60,655 nucleotides of DNA from contig CANGLU010000011.1 in NCBI GenBank assembly GCA_947455025.1, forward strand, positions 1 through 60,655, given 5' to 3'. Positions 51,994 to 60,477 of the stretch are shown here, in pieces (within the stretch, counting starts at the first letter, position 1; every line of letters starts with the position of its first letter). The stretch comes from Hyphomicrobiales bacterium (GTDB lineage: Bacteria > Pseudomonadota > Alphaproteobacteria > Rhizobiales > Beijerinckiaceae). A program made the position numbers and the translations under genes. A model generated the notes under the pieces. The model worked only from the letters and a program-made list of their open reading frames with translations, made no database searches and was not told where the DNA came from.

Positions 51994-52416
51994 TCAGTCG
52001 ATTTTTTGCCCAGCTTCGTTGATCAGCACCGATCCATCTTCTTTATAAAAGGGACCTTTTGGCCATTGATCCAGCACGTCTAGAACGGCTTCACTTGGCC
52101 GACATAACCGCACCCCTTTGGGTGTACAAACGATCGGGCGATTGACCAAAACCGGATGGGCAACCATCGCGGCCAAAAGCTCGTCATCGCTCACATTGTC
52201 AGAAAGGAGACCAAGTTCAGCGGCTGGCGATTTACTTATCCTGAGTGCCTCACGGGGCGTGAGCCCCGCCGCCGCAAACAGGCCTTGCAATTGCGGCCGT
52301 GTCCAGCCGGTGACCAAATAATCAATAACGACAGGCTCATAGCCCGAGGCCTCGATGATGGCCAATACGTTTCTCGACGTCCCACATTCCGGATTATGAT
52401 GAATGACAATCGTCAT
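51994..52416 (-). CDS. arsC: Arsenate reductase-like protein (glutaredoxin-coupled ArsC)
   Basis: A 140-residue thioredoxin-fold protein. The active site HNPECGTSRN places catalytic Cys11 next to the anion-binding turn. Arg59, Arg93 (VNRPIV) and Arg106 (LCRPSEA) align in spacing with the arginine triad of plasmid R773-type ArsC, so arsenate reduction is plausible. No arsR, arsB or acr3 is near; instead its ATG overlaps the stop of a cupin gene by 4 bases, making it the last gene of a catabolic operon. A different role inside that pathway is possible. Confidence 0.87.
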   Translation of the reverse strand: MTIVIHHNPECGTSRNVLAIIEASGYEPVVIDYLVTGWTRPQLQGLFAAAGLTPREALRISKSPAAELGLLSDNVSDDELLAAMVAHPVLVNRPIVCTPKGVRLCRPSEAVLDVLDQWPKGPFYKEDGSVLINEAGQKID

Positions 52417-52967
52417 CGAATAAATTGATCCGTATAGGCATCACCCAGACCGACCGCGCTGTAATGCTTTCGGCACATATCGATCTTGGTGAAGACGTCC
52501 TCATAGCCTTGCACGGCACCGTCAGGATCGACATAAATCATGGCACCATTGACTTGAAACATCGTTATCATTTCCGCCACATCGGGATCCACCACAAGCG
52601 TGTGCGTTTCACCCGGTGCTTCATAAACATAGGCACCCTCGGTAGCAACCCAATCGTGCTCAAGATACCGCCACGAGCCCTTAATGACGTAACCGTGAAC
52701 CGGTTGCGGGTGACGGTGGCGTGACAAGACGCCCGACTTTCTGACGCGAAGCATATTCATCCAGTACCCGCGACTGGCTGACAGGCAAAGCGGACGGAAC
52801 CAAACATTTTCGGCCTGCGGGACCCATAGCCGCTCATCCTCAGGAATGGCATGCGGAATCACGATTTCCGGAAACGCGTCTTTTGGTTGCGGATGGCGAT
52901 AAGGCAGACGCGCTGTCGCATCGTCTTCTTTTAATCCGATGCGGTTGGGCGTTTCATTCGTCATCAT
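52413..52967 (-). CDS. Cupin of the 2,4'-dihydroxyacetophenone dioxygenase family
   Basis: A 184-residue single-domain cupin. The expected metal site is in SRHRHPQPVHGYVIKGSW (histidines 84, 86 and probably 91) and GETHTLVV. The overall pattern (PQAENVWFRPLCLSASRGYW, YLEHDWVATEGAYVYEAPGE) matches 2,4'-dihydroxyacetophenone dioxygenase-type proteins, which cleave a C-C bond in an aryl hydroxyketone. Many family members have unknown substrates. It sits 15 bp after the SDR gene and is coupled to arsC by an ATGA overlap. Confidence 0.8.
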   Translation of the reverse strand: MMTNETPNRIGLKEDDATARLPYRHPQPKDAFPEIVIPHAIPEDERLWVPQAENVWFRPLCLSASRGYWMNMLRVRKSGVLSRHRHPQPVHGYVIKGSWRYLEHDWVATEGAYVYEAPGETHTLVVDPDVAEMITMFQVNGAMIYVDPDGAVQGYEDVFTKIDMCRKHYSAVGLGDAYTDQFIR

Positions 52968-52982
52968 CGTTTTCCTTCTACC

Positions 52983-53717
52983 TTATACGGCTGAATAACC
53001 GCCATCGATGGGGATAACAGCGCCGGTTATAAACCGTGAGGCATCCGAACAAAGATGCGCGACAACACCTCCAATATCGTTCGGCATCCCCCAGCGTTTC
53101 ATCGGCGTGCGTTCAAGAATTGCCTTGGTTCGAGCCGGGTCTTCGCGGGCACCTTTGGTAAGCTCGGTCTCGATCCACCCCGGCGCGATCGCATTGACCC
53201 TAATGCCGTCCTTGGCCCAGGCGACCGCCAGTGATTTTGTAAGCTGCACGACACCGCCTTTGGACGCCGAATAGGCAGGCGTTAACGGCCCACCAAAGAT
53301 CGAGAGCATCGATGCCGTATTGATGATAACACCATGGGCAGAACGCGTAAGCTTAGGCTTCGCCGCCATGCACATCCGCATCGTGCCGGTCAGATTAACA
53401 TCAATGACTTTCTTAAACTGATCGATGTCATATTCAGCTCCACCACGGATGATCATCCCCGCACAATTGATCAATACATCAAGCGTTTCACAGCTTTGAA
53501 TGAGAGCGTGAACCGACGCATCATCTGTTACATCAAGCTGATGGGCTGAGAGGTTGTCATGCTGAGCGACGGCGGCAACTTCATCGGAACCAAGTCCCGT
53601 CACGACAACCCGATAGCCGTCGCTTAATAAGGATTCGGCAATGCCAAAGCCTATGCCGCGGGCGCCGCCCGTGACCAGAGCAACTTTGCGGCCGGACGAA
53701 GAAGGCCTGTCTGTCAT
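52983..53717 (-). CDS. SDR-family oxidoreductase
   Basis: A 244-residue short-chain dehydrogenase. TGGARGIGFGIAESL is the cofactor site, NCAG the structural motif, and the catalytic Ser, Tyr and Lys lie in NTASMLSIFGG and PAYSASKGG. It resembles 3-ketoacyl reductases and sugar-acid dehydrogenases. Its start overlaps the stop of hyuB by 4 bases. In this operon it could oxidise the C4 hydroxyl of a 2-keto-3-deoxy sugar acid, which would feed the FAH hydrolase; this is inferred. Confidence 0.88.
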   Translation of the reverse strand: MTDRPSSSGRKVALVTGGARGIGFGIAESLLSDGYRVVVTGLGSDEVAAVAQHDNLSAHQLDVTDDASVHALIQSCETLDVLINCAGMIIRGGAEYDIDQFKKVIDVNLTGTMRMCMAAKPKLTRSAHGVIINTASMLSIFGGPLTPAYSASKGGVVQLTKSLAVAWAKDGIRVNAIAPGWIETELTKGAREDPARTKAILERTPMKRWGMPNDIGGVVAHLCSDASRFITGAVIPIDGGYSAV

Positions 53718-55474
53718 TGCCGCCTCAACTGCGCCGTGCGATTTTCATCCACACTCATATCATCGTAAAGGGCGACACCATAAATCGATTCCGCGCGCTC
53801 GCGGCTAACCCAGCCTTCGCGTACATCATGGGCGACACGATAGGCCTCGCGTTCATAAGGCGCTCCATACCCCCCGCCTCCAGCGCTAATCGACACCATC
53901 CGCTCATCTGCCGCAATCACCACTTCGGCGCATGCCGCCAAGGGCTCTAGCGATCCGTCGGCATGCATCCGAAACTGTGCCGAATTGCCACCTGCAAGGC
54001 CGCCTCGCGTTCCCAGCGCCGGGTTCACATTGCCGTCGCTGATATAGGCAACCGTCATGTCGCAATCGACCGGCGCAAATTCCGAATAAGCCCCCAATGC
54101 GCCTCTAAAACGTCCTGCCCCTTCCGAATTGGGAATGAGCCGTCGTTGATGCACAAAAATCGGGTGCCTGAGCTCGTCGACTTCGATCGAGTCTTGGTAG
54201 CACATGCCCGCATTGCCCGCGTGAAGAATGGTGAGCCAGCCATCGGCCATTGGCGCACCGGCACCCCCCGTGCATCCGAGATAGACCTCGTTCACAAACG
54301 GCTTGCCGTGGTGCACGCCAGAAACGACACCGCACGACGGTGGCAGCAAGGCACCTGTTTCTGCAAGCCCCAAACCATCCGCCAATTCCGCCAGAGCGGC
54401 CTGCACCGGATTGGCCACACGATCGGCGATATTGGTCGTGGCCGCCGAGCACGAAGTGGGATGACGCGGACGACCTGCGATGGAGCCGTCCTTCAGATGA
54501 ATTTTAATCCGCCGGAAACTACCTTCGTTTTTCGGAACCGTGTGATCAATAGAATTAAAAATCGCCAACATCGGTGCTGAAAGGGCGCAAGCCTCGGAAA
54601 GGTTTAAACCGTTCTCCATGCTGTCGGGATTGTCGGTCATATCGACCTCGATCAACGCCTCTTCGGGCTTTACTTCTACGGTCGCCGTGATGGTTACACC
54701 GTCGGATGGCGTTGCAGGAAACGCATCATGCGTACTCTTGCGCGTCACGCGGCCTTTGGGCATGGCGCGGATGACATCGATCATGCGGCGTTCGCTATAG
54801 TCGAACCATTGTTGCGTATAGGCCTCAAGCTTTTCCCAGCCGATCTCCTTGCCCAGCGCCAAAATTTCGCGCTCGCCGACGCGTGCGGCACCAAGCGTGG
54901 CAAGATAATCACCCCACCATTGCTCCGGCACGCGAATGCGCAATTGGCACATACGAATGATATCCATCACATGTTCGTAATTATCCTGAATTTTAACGGC
55001 CGGAAAAATCAGCGCGCCTTCGGCATACACATCTTTTGCCGCCCCCATATAGGTTGTTGGCAACGCATTACCGCAATCGGCCTGATGCGCTTTGGCCAGC
55101 ACCGTGAAGCGATGGATACCTTCATCATCAATCACCGGAATGAGGATAGAGTGATCGGCAGGATGCGTGCAGCCGTGATAGGGTGAATTGTGCAAAAACG
55201 CGTCGCCGCGCTTTAACACCGGATGATTATCCGACATGGTTTTCGCCATGATGTCCGGCCCGCGCAAGACGTGAATAGGCAGGCTTTCGGCGGTGGCGAG
55301 GAGCTCGTGTTTAGCGGTCAAGACCACGCAGGAAAAATCACGTGCAATCGTTAATATGCCGGAACGCCCCGTACGATGCAGCGTATTGGCCATCTTACGC
55401 GCAATGCCTTCCATGCGCGCGGTCAATAGGGCCAGAGCCGAACCGTTTAAAGGCGATGGGGAAGAATGTTTCAT
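53714..55474 (-). CDS. hyuB: Hydantoinase B/oxoprolinase family subunit
   Basis: A 586-residue HyuB-type subunit. GDAFLHNSPYHGCTHPADHS, DNPDSMENGLNLSEA and GGLAGGNSAQFRM are typical. HyuA and HyuB together form ATP-dependent hydantoinases, 5-oxoprolinases, or the related acetone/acetophenone carboxylases. Both ends overlap the neighbouring genes by 4 bases (hyuA above, SDR below), so all three are made from one message. Confidence 0.92.
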   Translation of the reverse strand: MKHSSPSPLNGSALALLTARMEGIARKMANTLHRTGRSGILTIARDFSCVVLTAKHELLATAESLPIHVLRGPDIMAKTMSDNHPVLKRGDAFLHNSPYHGCTHPADHSILIPVIDDEGIHRFTVLAKAHQADCGNALPTTYMGAAKDVYAEGALIFPAVKIQDNYEHVMDIIRMCQLRIRVPEQWWGDYLATLGAARVGEREILALGKEIGWEKLEAYTQQWFDYSERRMIDVIRAMPKGRVTRKSTHDAFPATPSDGVTITATVEVKPEEALIEVDMTDNPDSMENGLNLSEACALSAPMLAIFNSIDHTVPKNEGSFRRIKIHLKDGSIAGRPRHPTSCSAATTNIADRVANPVQAALAELADGLGLAETGALLPPSCGVVSGVHHGKPFVNEVYLGCTGGAGAPMADGWLTILHAGNAGMCYQDSIEVDELRHPIFVHQRRLIPNSEGAGRFRGALGAYSEFAPVDCDMTVAYISDGNVNPALGTRGGLAGGNSAQFRMHADGSLEPLAACAEVVIAADERMVSISAGGGGYGAPYEREAYRVAHDVREGWVSRERAESIYGVALYDDMSVDENRTAQLRRQ

Positions 55475-57549
55475 CGCGCGCCCTCCGTCACATCAATAAC
55501 AAGATTACCCATCCTATCCCGCACAGCAATGGCGCCGGGCTCGATTACAATCGAGGTAAAATCGGATTCAATAATGGCGGGCCCGTGAATGGTAACGCCC
55601 GAGCGGATCGCTTCAAACCGATAGACTTTTGAATCAACCCATCCGGCACCGACATAGCGCACAGGCCGAGAAGGCAACGCTTCGGCGCGTTGATCGGGCG
55701 CAAGACGTCCCAGTTCATTCGAGCCGATCCGACAGCGCACTTCCGCATTCCATGTCACCGTTTCAATCGGTGCGTGCGGATCACTCACCGCAAATTTGTC
55801 TTGGTGCATTTGGTGGAAGTCCTCGACGAGCACCGCCGCATCCCGCGCATTTTCAAACGTACCTTTGCGCAGCGGTACTTCGATTTCCCAAGCCTGTTCA
55901 ATATAGCGCGCCTCGCAAGACCAATCGATCTGCGTCGCGGCCGTGCCCGCGCCAGCATTTTTGGCAAAGTCGGCGCATTCATCCGATAGCGTTTGCAACA
56001 CGCGGTTAACGCCCGCCTGGTCAAATGTTTCGCTCAACGTATGAAACATCGCTTGATAATGCGCGCTTAAATCGGAAATGAGCGCGCCTGAAGCCGAAAG
56101 CGCCGCTCCCGCTTCCGTAACAAGCACACGACGGCATCCCAGCCGCCGCGCAATGGCCACGCAATTCAAGCCCGCAGCACCGCCTCCGGCGACAAATGTC
56201 GCTTCAGACGGGTCAATGCCTTGATTGACCGTGATATCCATAATCGCTTGCACCATATGTTCCGTTGCCAGCGCCATGATGGCTTCGGCGGCGGTTTCAA
56301 CATCGCATTTCAACGGGTCAGCGACATCGCGTTTGATGGCATCCATTGCGCCTTGCTGATCAAGCGACATCTTGCCGCCCAAAAAGAATTTGGCATCGAT
56401 AAAGCCGAGCGCCACGGCTGCGTCCGTAACGGTCGGACGTGTGCCTCCCCTGCGATAGCAAACAGGCCCAGGAACAGCTCCGGCGCTAATGGGGCCCACA
56501 TGCAGCAACCCGCCCGCATCCACCCACGCAATCGAGCCCCCGCCCGCCCCGATGCTTTTAACATCGACCGATGGCATGCCCGTCATATGGCTACGGAAGG
56601 GCTGGCCCAGCCACGTCTCGCGGCTACGCGGAATACGCCCGCGATGGACTAGCGAGACATCAAAGGTGGTTCCCCCCGTATCACCGACAATCAACGTATC
56701 CGTATCACCCGCCTCGCCATAGGCCTTTGCCGCAACAGGTGCCATGCTTGGTCCCGAATTGATGAGATGCACAGGCGCTTCGGCCGCATGTGCTGCATCC
56801 ATAACGCCGCCTTGCGAGGTAACGACCAGCACGCGTCCGTTAAAGCCCGCTTCGCGAAGGCGGGTTTCAAGACCCCGCATATAGGCCCCCATAATGGGCT
56901 TTAAAGACGCATCAATGCAGGTTGAAATCGCCCGTCTATATTCGCGGATTGATGGATTGATCTTATGCGACAACGTGTAGGGAATGCCGGGCAAATGGCG
57001 TTCGATGAGGGCTCCAACGGCAAGCTCATGCGACGGATTGACCACCGACCATAGAAAACAAACGCCAATCGCCTCAACCTTAGCCGCTTTAATCTGTTCG
57101 AGGATTTGTAGAACAGCGGCCTCATCCAAAGGCATCTTGGCCAAGCCATTCACGGTCATACGCTCCGGCACTTCGTAGGTTAGCGCACGGGGCACATAGG
57201 GCTCGGGATAGGCAATCGTGAAATTAAACGGTTCCATGCGACCGCCTTCACGGATCACGAGCGTATCGGGGTGCCCTGCTGTCGTGATGAAAGCCGTACG
57301 CGCCGTTGATCCGGTGACAATGGCGTTGATGGCATGGGTCGTGCCGTGCATCAGCAATTCACCTCGGGCGAGATAAGCCTGCAATGATTCATGGGAGGCG
57401 TCAGCCGCCATCCGCAAACTATCAAGGACACCCGCTACAGGATCTTTAGGCGTGGTCGATGCTTTATGCATACTGAGCACGCCCGTCTCGGACGACACCA
57501 TCAAATCGGTAAAGGTGCCGCCCGTATCAATTGCAAAACGAAGTCCCAT
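55471..57549 (-). CDS. hyuA: Hydantoinase A/oxoprolinase family subunit
   Basis: A 692-residue HyuA-type subunit with two ASKHA-like phosphate motifs, FAIDTGGTFTDLMV at the N-terminus and GDTGGTTFDVSLVHRG in the middle. GIDPSEATFVAGGGAAGLNCVA lies in the second half. This is the ATP-using partner of HyuB. The reaction (opening of hydantoin or 5-oxoproline rings, or ketone carboxylation) cannot be decided from sequence. The ribosome site before ATG 57549 is weak. It starts 47 bp after the FAH gene. Confidence 0.92.
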   Translation of the reverse strand: MGLRFAIDTGGTFTDLMVSSETGVLSMHKASTTPKDPVAGVLDSLRMAADASHESLQAYLARGELLMHGTTHAINAIVTGSTARTAFITTAGHPDTLVIREGGRMEPFNFTIAYPEPYVPRALTYEVPERMTVNGLAKMPLDEAAVLQILEQIKAAKVEAIGVCFLWSVVNPSHELAVGALIERHLPGIPYTLSHKINPSIREYRRAISTCIDASLKPIMGAYMRGLETRLREAGFNGRVLVVTSQGGVMDAAHAAEAPVHLINSGPSMAPVAAKAYGEAGDTDTLIVGDTGGTTFDVSLVHRGRIPRSRETWLGQPFRSHMTGMPSVDVKSIGAGGGSIAWVDAGGLLHVGPISAGAVPGPVCYRRGGTRPTVTDAAVALGFIDAKFFLGGKMSLDQQGAMDAIKRDVADPLKCDVETAAEAIMALATEHMVQAIMDITVNQGIDPSEATFVAGGGAAGLNCVAIARRLGCRRVLVTEAGAALSASGALISDLSAHYQAMFHTLSETFDQAGVNRVLQTLSDECADFAKNAGAGTAATQIDWSCEARYIEQAWEIEVPLRKGTFENARDAAVLVEDFHQMHQDKFAVSDPHAPIETVTWNAEVRCRIGSNELGRLAPDQRAEALPSRPVRYVGAGWVDSKVYRFEAIRSGVTIHGPAIIESDFTSIVIEPGAIAVRDRMGNLVIDVTEGAR

Positions 57550-57596
57550 TGGTTACTGGCCTTTTTTGAACATCACCGAACGACAGGCAGGATGGG

Positions 57597-58592
57597 TTAG
57601 AGACTTTTGACCGTGAAATTTTTTGGTGCTTCATTGCGCATTGTATTGCGCAATGGGCGCCCGAAAACCGGCACATCAATATCGAACACATCACCGCTTT
57701 GTGTTTTGACACCGTGGGCGCAGCTCAAGATCGCCGCTCCGAAGAAATAGGCATGAAGATCACCGGGCCTGCGGAACATGTCATAGCGGAAATGGTAATG
57801 CTCCAGATTGTGAACCGAATGAGACATATTGTCTTCACCGCTTAAAAATTGTCCGGTCCAGATCGCCTTACCGTCGCGCTTGACGCTAACCTTGCCTTCA
57901 ACATGGCCGGGAAGGTCACCGGTTAAAAGCTCAGGGCCAATCGAACAGGAGCGTAGTTTTGAATGGGCGAGGTAAAGATAATTCAAAGCCTCGGTCACGT
58001 GATCGGAAAACTCGTTGCCGAGGGCAAAGCCGATCCGCCACGGATTTCCATCAGGGCCAATCAAATAGAGACCTACGATTTCGGCTTCTTCACCACCTGC
58101 CAGCGCAAAGGAAGGCGATGGCATATCGGCTTCTGGCGCAACAACGCAAGTGCCAACGCCCTTATAAAACCATTCCGGCTGGCATCCGATTCCGCCATCG
58201 GCAGGCTTGCCACCTTCGAGGCCCATACGGAAAATTTTCATTGAATCCGTCATGTCCTTGTCGTCGCCATGCGCAAGGTCGTGCATTTTGTCGCGGGCGT
58301 CTGCGCTGCCCAGATGCGTGAGGCCGGTACCTGTGATCCAGAAACGCGTTGGTTCAGGATGATCAAGGGGCGCGAGCAATCTTTTCTCGGCAATGATCGC
58401 ATCATAATCAACCGGCGAACGCTTGCTCACGGCGGCTACGGCTTGCGCTAAGGTTTGCCCCTTTGCAATCGCTTGCGTCGCCAAATCATAAACCGACACC
58501 ACACCCTCAAGGCATTCGACAGAACCAGACGTCGCGTCGACTAGGCCAACCCGACGTTCACCGGATCCTGTTTTGTATTGAATGAGCCGCAT
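57597..58592 (-). CDS. Fumarylacetoacetate hydrolase-family protein, AraD1/GguC type
   Basis: A 331-residue protein of the FAH superfamily. RFWITGTGLTHLGSADARD, GGEEAEIVGLYLIGPDG and IGFALGNEFSDHVTE hold the acidic metal-binding residues expected of the fold. Its opening (MRLIQYKTGSGERRVGLVD) matches the AraD1/GguC group, often linked with sugar ABC genes and pentonate dehydratases. Relatives hydrolyse or dehydrate keto-deoxy sugar acids. It sits between the IlvD/Edd dehydratase (51 bp) and hyuA. Confidence 0.85.
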   Translation of the reverse strand: MRLIQYKTGSGERRVGLVDATSGSVECLEGVVSVYDLATQAIAKGQTLAQAVAAVSKRSPVDYDAIIAEKRLLAPLDHPEPTRFWITGTGLTHLGSADARDKMHDLAHGDDKDMTDSMKIFRMGLEGGKPADGGIGCQPEWFYKGVGTCVVAPEADMPSPSFALAGGEEAEIVGLYLIGPDGNPWRIGFALGNEFSDHVTEALNYLYLAHSKLRSCSIGPELLTGDLPGHVEGKVSVKRDGKAIWTGQFLSGEDNMSHSVHNLEHYHFRYDMFRRPGDLHAYFFGAAILSCAHGVKTQSGDVFDIDVPVFGRPLRNTMRNEAPKNFTVKSL

Positions 58593-58643
58593 TTACTTAC
58601 TCCCTTTTATTGTGTTTCCGACAGGTGCTTTGCGTACCGCCAG

Positions 58644-60368
58644 TTAATGTGAATTGCGTGGAATTCCGGCACCCCGACAGCCGCCAAGAAACGCAAAATC
58701 GGCGCCCTCATCGGCTTGCAGGACGGAATTTACATACAGACTTTCATAACCCGATTGAGCGGATGGGCGCGGCTGCCATTTCGCGCGGCGTCTTTCCAAT
58801 TCGGCATCATTCACTTCAAGGTGCAAGCGGCGGTTCGGTACATCAAGTTCGATCATATCGCCCTCTTCAACGAGCGCCAGCGGGCCACCGGCTGCCGCCT
58901 CAGGTGCAACATGAAGCACGACAGTTCCGTAAGCCGTACCCGACATGCGCGCATCCGATATCCGCACCATGTCACTGACGCCTTGTGCCAAGAGTTTTGG
59001 CGGCAAGCCCATATTGCCTACTTCCGACATGCCTGGATACCCTTTTGGGCCACAGTTTTTAAGCACCATCACCGAGCTTGCATCAATCTCGAGATCGGGA
59101 TCAACGATGCGGCGTTTGTAATCCTCAATCGTTTCAAACACTACCGCACGGCCACGATGCACCATAAGTTCAGGCGTTGCTGCCGATGGCTTTAACACCG
59201 CACCAAGAGGAGCCAAATTGCCACGCAACACTGCAATGCCACCTTGATCGGCTAAAGCATTAGCAAAGTCGCGAATGACCTCGGTATTGTAATTCGGCGC
59301 ATCGGCTACGTTTTGCCAAGCCGTCTTGCCGCTTACCGTGATCACATCGCGGTTGAGTAGATCATGTTCACCCAAAGCCCGCATAACGGTTGGCAAGCCA
59401 CCAGCATAATAAAACTCTTCCATCAGGAAACGGCCAGAGGGTTGCAAGTCGACAATGGTTGGAACATTGCGACCAAATTTATCCCAATCCTCGAGCGATA
59501 ACGGCGTACCGATGCGGCGCGCGATTGCAATGAGATGCAAGACTGCATTGGTTGAACCACCAATCGCGCCATTAACGCGGATTGCATTTTGGAAGGCTTC
59601 GGGTGTTAAAATTTTCGAAAGTGTCAGGTCTTCATGCACCATTTCAACAATGCGCCGACCCGTTATTTGCGCGAGCGCTTGGCGGCGCGAGTCAACCGCC
59701 GGAATGGCCGCGTTATGCGGCAAAGCAATGCCGAGCGCCTCGACCATGCTCGCCATTGTGGAGGCGGTACCCATTGTCATGCAACTGCCCGCCGAGCGGC
59801 TCATACCCGCTTCAGCGCCGATGAAATCATCCACGCTCATGCGGCCAGCTTTGACTTCTTCATGGTAGCGCCACACAACTGTTCCCGAACCAATGCTTTC
59901 GCCGCGATAATTCCCGTTCAGCATCGGCCCGCCTGACAGAACAATGGTCGGGATATCGCATGAAGCGGCACCCATCACCAATGCGGGCGTGGTCTTGTCG
60001 CAGCCGACCATAAGCACAACACCATCAAGCGGATTGGCCCGGATCGATTCCTCGACATCCATCGACGCCAAATTGCGATACAACATCGCGGTGGGGCGCA
60101 TATTGGATTCGCCGAGCGACATCACGGGAAACTCAAGCGGCAAGCCTCCCGCTTCCAAAATGCCACGCTTTACCCGATCAGCAAGTTCACGAAGATGCGC
60201 ATTGCAGGGCGTCAACTCCGACCATGTATTGCAGATGCCAATGACGGGGCGCCCATCAAAGGCATCCGCCGGCATGCCCTGATTTTTCATCCAGCTGCGA
60301 TGCATAAACGCATCTTTACTGGTACCACCAAACCACGCTTCGGATCTCAGTTTACGCCGCTCTGCCAT
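58644..60368 (-). CDS. IlvD/Edd-family sugar-acid dehydratase (L-arabinonate dehydratase-like)
   Basis: A 574-residue Fe-S dehydratase. KLRSEAWFGGTSKDAFMHRS, ICNTWSELTPCNAHLRE, MVGCDKTTPALVMGAASCD, SAGSCMTMGTAS and MVRISDARMSGTAYGTVVLH closely follow, from memory, the L-arabinonate dehydratase of Rhizobium leguminosarum. They differ from the biosynthetic IlvD at 46 kb. It converts an aldonate to a 2-keto-3-deoxy acid; related members accept D-fuconate, D-galactonate or D-xylonate. GGAAGA precedes the ATG. With the FAH and SDR genes downstream it sets the theme of the operon. Confidence 0.9.
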   Translation of the reverse strand: MAERRKLRSEAWFGGTSKDAFMHRSWMKNQGMPADAFDGRPVIGICNTWSELTPCNAHLRELADRVKRGILEAGGLPLEFPVMSLGESNMRPTAMLYRNLASMDVEESIRANPLDGVVLMVGCDKTTPALVMGAASCDIPTIVLSGGPMLNGNYRGESIGSGTVVWRYHEEVKAGRMSVDDFIGAEAGMSRSAGSCMTMGTASTMASMVEALGIALPHNAAIPAVDSRRQALAQITGRRIVEMVHEDLTLSKILTPEAFQNAIRVNGAIGGSTNAVLHLIAIARRIGTPLSLEDWDKFGRNVPTIVDLQPSGRFLMEEFYYAGGLPTVMRALGEHDLLNRDVITVSGKTAWQNVADAPNYNTEVIRDFANALADQGGIAVLRGNLAPLGAVLKPSAATPELMVHRGRAVVFETIEDYKRRIVDPDLEIDASSVMVLKNCGPKGYPGMSEVGNMGLPPKLLAQGVSDMVRISDARMSGTAYGTVVLHVAPEAAAGGPLALVEEGDMIELDVPNRRLHLEVNDAELERRRAKWQPRPSAQSGYESLYVNSVLQADEGADFAFLGGCRGAGIPRNSH

Positions 60369-60477
60369 TTTGTGTTGTCTTCCCGTGTGGTCATTTGATG
60401 TAAAAATCGGATGGACCCGTCACCGCCATCATTCGGCAACGGATCGGCTTTTGCACGTAGGGTGGAAGTTTTAGCGC

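Noticed and set aside
51994-52416. An arsenic resistance operon
   Set aside because: Only the ArsC-like gene is present; no arsR, arsB, acr3 or arsH lies within reach, and the gene is coupled to a cupin.
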